Source: Streptosporangium sp040640155 (GTDB lineage Bacteria > Actinomycetota > Actinomycetes > Streptosporangiales > Streptosporangiaceae). From it: a stretch of 64,000 nucleotides of DNA. A model generated the notes under the pieces. That model was given only the letters and a program-made list of their open reading frames with translations, was not told the DNA's origin and did no database searches. The stretch lies in NCBI RefSeq assembly GCF_040640155.1, contig NZ_JBFABE010000024.1, positions 40,099-104,098 of the forward strand. Reading direction: 5' to 3'. The position numbers were made by a program, and so were the translations under genes. Positions 41,318-48,310 of the stretch are shown here, in pieces (the stretch's first letter is position 1; each line of letters begins with the position of its first letter).

Positions 41318-42239
41318 CCGGCGAAGCCTCCCGGTGCCCGACGGCCTTGAGGGCGAGCGGCTCGACGCCGCCCTGTCGCGCCTGTTCGGCCTCTCCCGCA
41401 CCCGCGCGGCCGAGCTGATCGTCGCCGGTGAGGTGCTGGTGGACGGCTCGACCGCGTCGAAGTCCGACCGGCTGCACGGCGGGGCGTGGCTGGAGGTGAC
41501 GCTCCCGCCGCCGCCCAGCGCGCCGGTGCCGGTGGCCGAGCCGGTGCCCGGCATGCAGATCGTGTACGAGGACGACGACATCGTCGTGGTCAACAAGCCC
41601 ATCGGCGTGGCCGCCCACCCGACCACCGGCTGGACCGGCCCCACCGTGATCGGCGGCCTGCTCGGCACCGGCCACCGGGTGGCCACCAGCGGCGCGGCAG
41701 AACGCCAGGGCATCGTGCACCGGCTGGACGCCAACACCACCGGCGCCATGGTCGTCGCCAAGAGCGAGCACGCCTACTCCCACCTGAAGCGGGCCTTCAA
41801 GGAACGTACGGTCGACAAGCGCTACCACGCGCTGGTGCAGGGCCACCCCGACCCGCACCGGGGCACCGTGGACGCGCCGATCGACCGCCACCCGGTCGGG
41901 GACGGCCGCTGGGCGGTCGTGGCCGGAGGCAAGGACTCGGTCACCCACTACGACACGATCGAGGCGTTCCGGGCGGCGTCCCTGCTGGACATCAAGCTGG
42001 AGACGGGACGGACCCACCAGATCCGGGTCCACATGTCGGCGCTGCGCCACCCGTGCGTCGGCGACATGCTGTACGGGGCCGATCCGACGCTGGCCGCGCG
42101 CCTGGGCGTGAGCCGTCAGTGGCTGCACGCGGTCTCCCTGGCCTTCGAGCACCCCACCACGGGTGAGTGGGTCTCCTTCACCACCGCCTACCCCGACGAC
42201 CTGGCGCGCGCGCTGGAGGCCGTCTCCTCGGATTCCTAG
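41310..42239 (+). CDS. RluA family 23S/tRNA pseudouridine synthase
   Basis: 309 residues. An N-terminal S4 RNA-binding domain (RLDAALSRLFGLSRTRAAELIVAGEVLVDG) precedes the catalytic domain with the nucleophile Asp in the RluA motif HRLDANTTGAMVVAKSEHA and the late GRTHQIRVHMSALRHPCVGD. It isomerises uridine to pseudouridine, by analogy with RluD in 23S rRNA. ATG has GAAGGAGGG upstream and overlaps lspA by 8 bases. lspA-rluD is a common gene pair. Confidence 0.94.
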   Translation: MSDRRSLPVPDGLEGERLDAALSRLFGLSRTRAAELIVAGEVLVDGSTASKSDRLHGGAWLEVTLPPPPSAPVPVAEPVPGMQIVYEDDDIVVVNKPIGVAAHPTTGWTGPTVIGGLLGTGHRVATSGAAERQGIVHRLDANTTGAMVVAKSEHAYSHLKRAFKERTVDKRYHALVQGHPDPHRGTVDAPIDRHPVGDGRWAVVAGGKDSVTHYDTIEAFRAASLLDIKLETGRTHQIRVHMSALRHPCVGDMLYGADPTLAARLGVSRQWLHAVSLAFEHPTTGEWVSFTTAYPDDLARALEAVSSDS

Positions 42240-42284
42240 GCCGGCGTCGCCGAGGGGCGGCCAGGGAGCACCTGGGGCACCGGG

Positions 42285-42337
42285 GGCGTGAACGCGCGTG
42301 ACCCCGGGATTCCCGGACCGGGCGTCACGGTCACGCC
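42285..42337. terminator. long imperfect hairpin between convergent genes
   Basis: GGCGTGA (42285-42291) pairs with TCACGCC (42331-42337), and inside it CGTGAC (42297-42302) pairs with GTCACG (42324-42329) with further CCCGG/CCGGG pairing. It separates the RluA gene (+) and a kinase gene (-). The rest of 42240-42472 shows nothing coding. Confidence 0.55.
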
Positions 42338-42472
42338 CCGGGCCGGCCCGCCCCCGGGTCCGGGGCCGGGCCGGGTCACACTCCGGTCCGGACGGTCCCG
42401 GGCGGCCGATTCCTCACCGTTGTCCTCACCGTTGTCCTGACCGTTGCGGCCCGCCCGGCTTCCCGTCCGCCG

Positions 42473-44128
42473 TCACCCGGCGGCCACGGTCCCGGCGGCG
42501 GCTTCGGCCGCGGCCTTCTCGGCCCTCTCGGAGGCCTGGGGATCGAGGGCGCCCGCGTTGGGGTCCACCTGGTCGGAGGAGTCGCCCTGCTGCTCCTCGC
42601 CGGAGGAGTCGTCCTGGCCCGAACCCTCGCCGCCGCCGTCGCCGGATCCGCCGGAGTCCCCGGAACCGTCGTCCCCGCCGCCCTGGTCCTGGTCCTGCCC
42701 CGGCTCGTCGGCGGGGTCCTCCGATCCCCGCCCGTCGTCCTGGGAGGGTTCGGCCGAGGGCTTCGGCGACGGCTTGCCCGTCGGGGTCCGGGGGGTCGGC
42801 TCGTCGTAGCGGGGCGTGTCCTGGGACGGCCGGGAGGGGGCCTCGTCCCCGGAGGAGCCCTCGCCGGACGGCACCTTGGCCTGCTCGGCCTCGCTCGTCG
42901 GCTTCTTCTCGGAGGGCGGAACGCTGGCCGAGGTCGTCGGTTCCTTCGAGGGGGTCTCCGGCGAGTTGGCGGCGACCCAGATCATCCCCCCGGAGGTCAG
43001 CACGACGGCCACGGCCACCGCGGCCGCCCCGATCAGGGCCGGGCGTCGCCGGCGGGGAGCGGGGGCCGCCACGGGCGTGGGCCCGGACGGATCCACCGGG
43101 GGCGGCACGGCACCCGCCGCACCCACCGCACCCACCGCACCCATCGCACCGACGGCGCCCACGGCACCCGGGGCGGTCATCGCCGGTATGCCGCCCGGCG
43201 TGGTGACGGACGCCGCGGAGGCGGCGAGGGGTGGCCCGGTGGGCGGCCCGGTGGGCGGCCCGGCGAGCGGATCGACGGGCAGCTCGATGGGCACGGTCGG
43301 CTGGGGGGCGGTCCCGTTGACCAGGGAGGCCAGGTGGCCCTGCACCTCCTGGGCGGTCATGCGGTCGGCCGGGTCCTTGCGGAGCAGGCCGAAGATCACC
43401 GGGGCGAGCGGGCCGGCGAGCCGCAGCGGCTCCGGCTCCTGGTGCATGACGGCGCTGAGCGTCGCCAGCGGGTGTGCCCGCTCGAAGGGGGAGCGCCCCT
43501 CGACCGCCACGTGCAGCGTCACGCCGAGCGACCACAGGTCCGAGGCGAAGTCGGCCGGGCCGCCGGCGGCCCGTTCCGGCGCGATGAACGCCGGGGTGCC
43601 GATGAGCGAGCCGGTCCTGGTGATCGAGGAGTCGCCCTCCAGCACCGCGATGCCGAAGTCGGTGAGCACGGCCCGCCCGTCCCTGGCCAGCAGCACGTTG
43701 TCAGGCTTCACGTCCCGGTGCAGGACACCCGCGTGGTGGGCGGCGACCAGCGCGTTGAGCACCTCCAGGCCGATGCGCGCGACCCGCATCGGCGGCAGCG
43801 GCCCGTCCTCCCTGACGACCGCCCCGAGGGTGCGGGAGTCGACGAGCTGCATGACGATCCAGGGGCGGCCCTCCTCCTCGATCACGTCGTAGACGGTCGC
43901 CACCCCCGGATGCCCGACCCTCCCCGCGGCCCTGGCCTCCCTGAGCGTGCGCACGGTGAAGATCTCGCGTTCGGGGCCGGTGAGGTCGGGGGAGGGGATG
44001 ACCTCCTTGACCGCCACGTCACGGCCGAGCACCTCGTCCCGGGCTCGCCAGACCGTCCCCATGCCCCCTCGGCCGATGCGTTCGAGCAGGCGGTAGCGGC
44101 CTCCGATGATGCCCTGAGAATCGGTCAT
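42473..44128 (-). CDS. membrane Ser/Thr protein kinase (kinase A)
   Basis: 551 residues. A Hanks-type kinase domain fills the first ~270: P-loop GRGGMGTVW, Lys in DVAVKEV, HRDVKPDN, TDFGIAVLEGDSSITRTGSLIGTPAF (activation loop; shown within 43610-43680) and APE. A Pro/Ala-rich juxtamembrane region leads to one membrane helix (ALIGAAAVAVAVVLTSGG) and an outside region of ~160 residues rich in acidic residues, Ser and Pro (GDGGGEGSGQDDSSGEEQQG) with no PASTA repeats. ATG 44128 begins MTDSQGIIGGRYRLLERIG; TATCCT on the minus strand (44169-44164) may be the -10. It is monocistronic after azlD. Confidence 0.93.
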   Translation of the reverse strand: MTDSQGIIGGRYRLLERIGRGGMGTVWRARDEVLGRDVAVKEVIPSPDLTGPEREIFTVRTLREARAAGRVGHPGVATVYDVIEEEGRPWIVMQLVDSRTLGAVVREDGPLPPMRVARIGLEVLNALVAAHHAGVLHRDVKPDNVLLARDGRAVLTDFGIAVLEGDSSITRTGSLIGTPAFIAPERAAGGPADFASDLWSLGVTLHVAVEGRSPFERAHPLATLSAVMHQEPEPLRLAGPLAPVIFGLLRKDPADRMTAQEVQGHLASLVNGTAPQPTVPIELPVDPLAGPPTGPPTGPPLAASAASVTTPGGIPAMTAPGAVGAVGAMGAVGAVGAAGAVPPPVDPSGPTPVAAPAPRRRRPALIGAAAVAVAVVLTSGGMIWVAANSPETPSKEPTTSASVPPSEKKPTSEAEQAKVPSGEGSSGDEAPSRPSQDTPRYDEPTPRTPTGKPSPKPSAEPSQDDGRGSEDPADEPGQDQDQGGGDDGSGDSGGSGDGGGEGSGQDDSSGEEQQGDSSDQVDPNAGALDPQASERAEKAAAEAAAGTVAAG

Positions 44129-44260
44129 GCGCTGGCGCCTACCCCGGATTTCTCCCGGCATTCAGGATAGGTACCGCGGACCCTCCCAGAGCGTTTCTTT
44201 ACCCGCGAAGCCATCCGGGTTCTCGGTCTCTTCGCCGGCGAACCCGCCCGAGCCGCCCCC

Positions 44261-44313
44261 TGTCCTCACCGGACGGGCCTGCCTCGCCCGTGTCCTCACC
44301 GGACGCGCCTGCC
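44261..44313. repeat. 23-base direct repeat at 30-base spacing
   Basis: TGTCCTCACCGGACGGGCCTGCC at 44261 recurs with one change at 44291, within the gap between kinase A and azlD. Each copy contains the short palindrome-like TCCTCACCGGA. Role unknown. Confidence 0.75.
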
Positions 44314-44339
44314 CCGCGCCGGGACGCCGCCCGCCCGCC

Positions 44340-44651
44340 TCAGCCCAGGACGTACCGGAGCGCGGCGGTGACGACGGCGGCCACCGCGAGCACGACCAGG
44401 AACGGGGCGCGCAGCAGCAGCGCCACCACGGCCGCGCCCATCCCCGCGGTCCGTGGCCAGTCGAGGTGCAGCGCCTGCCCGTCCGCGAAGGTCTGCACGG
44501 CGATCAGCGCCGCCAGCAGGGCCACCGGGACCAGGGTCGCGAAGCGCTGCACGCCAGGGTGGTCGAGGATCCGGCGCGGTGCCGACAGCCCGGCGAACTT
44601 GAGCGCGTAACAGGCCACGCAGGTGACGGCGATCGCCCACCAGACGCTCAT
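44340..44651 (-). CDS. azlD: branched-chain amino acid exporter subunit AzlD
   Basis: 103 residues, three or four membrane helices: WWAIAVTCVACYALKFAG, TLVPVALLAALIAVQTF, and MGAAVVALLLRAPFLVVLAVAAVVTAALR. Pairs with AzlC to form an exporter of branched-chain or related amino acids. Its ATG overlaps the azlC stop by 4 bases. Confidence 0.9.
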   Translation of the reverse strand: MSVWWAIAVTCVACYALKFAGLSAPRRILDHPGVQRFATLVPVALLAALIAVQTFADGQALHLDWPRTAGMGAAVVALLLRAPFLVVLAVAAVVTAALRYVLG

Positions 44652-45328
44652 CGGGTCCTCCTGAGCAGCAGCGCGAGCACGACCACCGCGGCGAGCAGCA
44701 CGGGCACGCCGGGCGGGGTGAACGGGGTCGCGGCCAGCGCGACCGCCGCCCCGCCCGCCGCGATCGGGCGCAGGCGGCGGGCCTCGGGGTCCTCGCCGGT
44801 GAGGCGGGGCCACAGGATGGCCAGGAACGTGGCGGGACCGACCACGTCCAGGCCGAGCACGGCGGGGTCGGCCAGCGCGGAGGTGCCCAGCGCGCCGGCC
44901 AGGGTGGTGGCGTTCCAGATCAGGTAGAGGGTGACGAAGGTGACCAGGAACCCCGTCCTGGCCGATCTCTCGTCCGGCTGGGCCATGGCGACCGCCGTCG
45001 TCTCGTCGATCACCCCGTGGGCCGTCGCCGGCCTGCGCCAGCCCCGGAGGTCGAGTGTCCCGGCCATGCGCAGGCCGTACAGGCCGTTTCGGGCTCCCAG
45101 CAGGACCGCTCCCGCGGTGCCCGCGACCAGGTTGCCGCCGCCGGCGACGACCCCGACCAGGGCGAACTGCGAGGCGCCGGTGAAGGCGAACAGGCTCAGC
45201 GCGCACGCCTGCGCGACGCTCAGCCCCGCGGCGGTCGCCGCGGCGCCGAAGGCGACCCCGGACAGGCCGACGGCGATTCCCACGCCCAGTCCGTCCCGTA
45301 TCGCGGAGGAACGAGTGGTTGCTTCCAT
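44648..45328 (-). CDS. azlC: branched-chain amino acid exporter subunit AzlC
   Basis: 226 residues, about five to six membrane helices. The AzlC signature lies in LFAFTGASQFALVGVVAGGG and LLGARNGLYGLRM, followed by HGVIDETTAVAMAQ. The larger subunit of the AzlCD (LIV-E) exporter. It follows the AraC-type regulator by 11 bases and overlaps azlD, so the three genes form one unit. Confidence 0.93.
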   Translation of the reverse strand: MEATTRSSAIRDGLGVGIAVGLSGVAFGAAATAAGLSVAQACALSLFAFTGASQFALVGVVAGGGNLVAGTAGAVLLGARNGLYGLRMAGTLDLRGWRRPATAHGVIDETTAVAMAQPDERSARTGFLVTFVTLYLIWNATTLAGALGTSALADPAVLGLDVVGPATFLAILWPRLTGEDPEARRLRPIAAGGAAVALAATPFTPPGVPVLLAAVVVLALLLRRTR

Positions 45329-45339
45329 GAGAAGCGAGC

Positions 45340-46275
45340 TTATGTCCGGTTCCCGCGTCTGCTCTTGTACGTTCCTGCGCGCTGGTACGCCGCCGGGGGG
45401 ACGCCCACGATCCGCTTGAAGTGCCTGCCCAGGTGGGCCTGATCGGTGAAGCCCACGTCCCCGGCCACCCGCGCGGGAGGCATGCCGGCCCGGAGCAGGC
45501 GCCGGGCCTCCATGATCCGCAGCGTGTTCAGGTAGGCGTGCGGGGGCAGCCCGGTGGCCGCCTTGAAGGCCCGCATCAGGGCGAACGGGCTCGTGCCCAC
45601 CGCCCGCGCCAGGTCCTCGACGGTGGGCGGGTCGACGAGCCGCTCGTGCAGGATCTCCCGGGCCTGCAGCACCGCCGGCCGGCCGGCGCCCGTGACCGGG
45701 GCCTCGGGAGGCCGGCGGGCGGCGTGGTGCCGCAGCAGGGCGGCGAAGGCGGTACGGGCGAGGGTCGAGGAGGCGAGGTCGTCGCCCCGCTCGGCCGCGT
45801 CGTGCGCGGCCCGCAGCAGTGCGACGGTGGGCGGGTGGTGGGTGACGACCTCGGGGAAGCAGGGGGTGCCGCGCCCGGCCATCAGCTCGGCGGCGATCCC
45901 GGAGACGAACCCGACCGACGGGTACAGCACCCGGTAGGACCAGCCGCCGGGCACGCCCGGGTAACCGTCGTGCGCCTCCTCGGGGTCGAGCGTGCTCAGG
46001 CTGCCCGCGCCCGCCCGGTGGACGGCGCCCCGGTAGAAGAACTCCTCCACCCCCGACAGCACCATCGCGATCGCGTAGCCCTCGTGCGCGTGCGGGGAGA
46101 AGCGGTGGGTGACGTACCTGGCCTTGAGCAGGTCCACCCCGGGCAGGGCGGCGCTGCGCCAGAAACGTGCCCTCTCCGGGTCGCCCACGGCGGGAACGTC
46201 GCCCACGGTGGGAACGCCGCCGGCCGGTTCCTCGTTCACGGCCGGATCGCCGTTCGCGGCCCGATCGTGGCTCAT
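45340..46275 (-). CDS. AraC family transcriptional regulator with cupin sensor
   Basis: 311 residues. An N-terminal cupin (AraC-binding) domain with HRFSPHAHEGYAIAMVLSGVEEF is followed by two helix-turn-helix motifs (VEDLARAVGTSPFALMRAFKAATG and VAGDVGFTDQAHLGRHFKRIVG). It sits directly ahead of azlCD and probably controls the exporter in response to an amino acid or related ligand. The ATG overlaps the stop of the kinase B gene (ATGA). The first ~30 residues are repetitive (GDPAVNEEPAGGVPTVGDVPAVGD). Confidence 0.92.
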   Translation of the reverse strand: MSHDRAANGDPAVNEEPAGGVPTVGDVPAVGDPERARFWRSAALPGVDLLKARYVTHRFSPHAHEGYAIAMVLSGVEEFFYRGAVHRAGAGSLSTLDPEEAHDGYPGVPGGWSYRVLYPSVGFVSGIAAELMAGRGTPCFPEVVTHHPPTVALLRAAHDAAERGDDLASSTLARTAFAALLRHHAARRPPEAPVTGAGRPAVLQAREILHERLVDPPTVEDLARAVGTSPFALMRAFKAATGLPPHAYLNTLRIMEARRLLRAGMPPARVAGDVGFTDQAHLGRHFKRIVGVPPAAYQRAGTYKSRRGNRT

Positions 46276-48263
46276 GGCCGGAAGGAGCTGGTGAACGCGT
46301 CGAAGGAGGAGCGTTTCCACTCCGACTCCGGGCTCTCCCAGTAGATCGCGTACGGCTTGCCGGCGGTGGTGCGGAAGCCCCGGTCCAGGACGTGTGTGCG
46401 GACCCCGTCCCTGAGGTAGGTGAACTCCCAGTCGGCGGCCGGCACCCCCCGGTAGGTCAGCTCGGTGATCCCGATCCGCCGGTAGCCCGGCCAGACGCCG
46501 TCGGCGGTCCCGGCCTCCTCGACCTTCTCCCAGTGCCTGACCGGGTCCTTCTCGGGGTCTTCGGTCGACTCGATCCACAGGAAGGCGTCCGAGCCGGGGG
46601 CGCGGAACTCCACCCGGTCGCGTCCGGGGAACCGCTTGACCTGCCAGGTCCCGGGCACGGCGACGGAGAAGCCCATCGGGTCCCGGTGCAGCCGCCAGCC
46701 CGCCGGAACGGTGCGGCTCGGGCGCGGGGTCGCCGCCGGGGTCGGCCCTTCCGGGGCCGCGGTGGCCGTGATCGCGGGCCCGCCGGTGCCCGGGTCCGGC
46801 GTGGTGTCCCGCTCCCTGAGGAGCAGCCATCCGCCGACCCCGACCAGCACGGCGAGAGCGATCCCGCCGGCCAGCAGTACCGGCCATCTCGGCTCGGCCC
46901 GCGGCCCGGTGGGAACCTCCCCGGTGTCCGTGGGGTGCTCGTGCACCGGCCACGCGGCGGAGGAGGACGCGGAACCGTACCCCTGCCCGGGACGGCTGGA
47001 GGGGGACGGTTCCGGGCGGGTGTACGCGGAGTGGTCCTGACGGGTGCGGGGAGGGTCCGGCCAGGCGCCGGGCGGACGGTCCGGCTGCGCGGGCGCGCCC
47101 GCATGGAGCCCGTACACCGGGTCGCCGGGCCGGGCCGCCGGGCCGCCGGGCCACGGGTCCGCGGGCCGGGAGGCGGGGGACCACGGGTCCGGGGGCCACG
47201 GGGCGAGCCCGCCGGGGTCGGGAGAAGCGCCCTGGCCGAAGAGCGGCACCGGGGGCGTGTGCCCGGGAGGCGTGTGCCCGGGAGGTGGGTGCCCGGGAGA
47301 GGCGTGACCCCGGGGCAGGTGGCCCGGGAACGCGGGGTGTGACGACCCGTGTCCTGAGGGCCCGGATCCTGCGGGCGTGGGTCCCGAGGACACCGGCCCC
47401 GGGGGGGTGCGGCCGGGGAGGGCGTGGTCAGGGGGCCGGTGGCCGGGGAAGGGGCCGCCGGCGGCGGCGCGGCTCAGCAGGGCCTCCACCCGGTCGGGCC
47501 TCGTCCGGGCGGCCGGATCCCTGGCCAGCAGCCCGAGGATCGCCGTCTCCAGCGGGCCGGAACGTGCCATCGGGGTCGGTTCGCCCTGCAGGACGGCCAT
47601 CATGGTGGCGGCGGCCGTGGGCCGCTCGAACGGCGGCCTGCCCTCCAGCGCCGCGTACAGGGTCGCCCCGAGCGACCAGAGGTCCGACTCGGGGGTCGCG
47701 GGCAGCCCGTGCAGCCGTTCGGGGGGCAGGAACGCGGGGGTGCCGACCATCGCGCCCGTACGGGTGATGCTCTTCTCCTGCGTCATCGAGGCGATGCCGA
47801 AGTCGGTCAGCACCACCCTGCCGTCGTCGGCGAGCAGCACGTTCTCCGGCTTGACGTCCCGGTGCAGCACGCCCGCGGCGTGCGCGGCCCGGAGCGCGCC
47901 CAGCACGTGCACCCCCACCGACGCGACCCGCTCCGGCGGCAGCGGCCCGTCGACGCGGACGATCTCGCCCAGCGACCGCGAGCGGACGAGCTGCATGACG
48001 ATCCAGGGACGACCCTCCTCCTCGACCACGTCGTGCACGATGACCACGGAGGGGTGGTCCAGGCGCCCGGCGGTCCGGGCCTCACGGATGGTGCGCCGGT
48101 TCAGGTCGGCGCGGGCGGTCTCGCCCACCCCGCCGTAGCGGACCTCCTTGACGGCCACGATCCGGTCGAGGAGCTCGTCGTGGGCACGCCAGACGATGCC
48201 CATGCCGCCCTCGCCGATGTGTTCGAGCAGCCGGTAGCGGCCCGCGACCTTTCTCTCCGCCAT
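46272..48263 (-). CDS. membrane Ser/Thr protein kinase (kinase B) with C-terminal beta-type ectodomain
   Basis: 663 residues. Kinase domain in the first ~265: IGEGGMGIVW, AVKEVRY, LHRDVKPENVLL, TDFGIASMTQEKSITRTGAM and PPE. A Pro/Gly/His-rich tail with repeats (GHTPPGHTPPG) leads to a membrane helix (VLLAGGIALAVLVGVGGWLLL). The outer ~135 residues begin MGFSVAVPGTWQV and include PGYRRIGITELTYRGVPAADWEFTY; the same domain ends kinase C. The stop overlaps the AraC gene, so kinase and regulator are translationally linked. It follows kinase C by 47 bases. Confidence 0.93.
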   Translation of the reverse strand: MAERKVAGRYRLLEHIGEGGMGIVWRAHDELLDRIVAVKEVRYGGVGETARADLNRRTIREARTAGRLDHPSVVIVHDVVEEEGRPWIVMQLVRSRSLGEIVRVDGPLPPERVASVGVHVLGALRAAHAAGVLHRDVKPENVLLADDGRVVLTDFGIASMTQEKSITRTGAMVGTPAFLPPERLHGLPATPESDLWSLGATLYAALEGRPPFERPTAAATMMAVLQGEPTPMARSGPLETAILGLLARDPAARTRPDRVEALLSRAAAGGPFPGHRPPDHALPGRTPPGPVSSGPTPAGSGPSGHGSSHPAFPGHLPRGHASPGHPPPGHTPPGHTPPVPLFGQGASPDPGGLAPWPPDPWSPASRPADPWPGGPAARPGDPVYGLHAGAPAQPDRPPGAWPDPPRTRQDHSAYTRPEPSPSSRPGQGYGSASSSAAWPVHEHPTDTGEVPTGPRAEPRWPVLLAGGIALAVLVGVGGWLLLRERDTTPDPGTGGPAITATAAPEGPTPAATPRPSRTVPAGWRLHRDPMGFSVAVPGTWQVKRFPGRDRVEFRAPGSDAFLWIESTEDPEKDPVRHWEKVEEAGTADGVWPGYRRIGITELTYRGVPAADWEFTYLRDGVRTHVLDRGFRTTAGKPYAIYWESPESEWKRSSFDAFTSSFRP

Positions 48264-48310
48264 CCTCGCCCCTTCCCGAGCTCACGATCCGCAGCCGGTA
48301 GGGATGCCGC

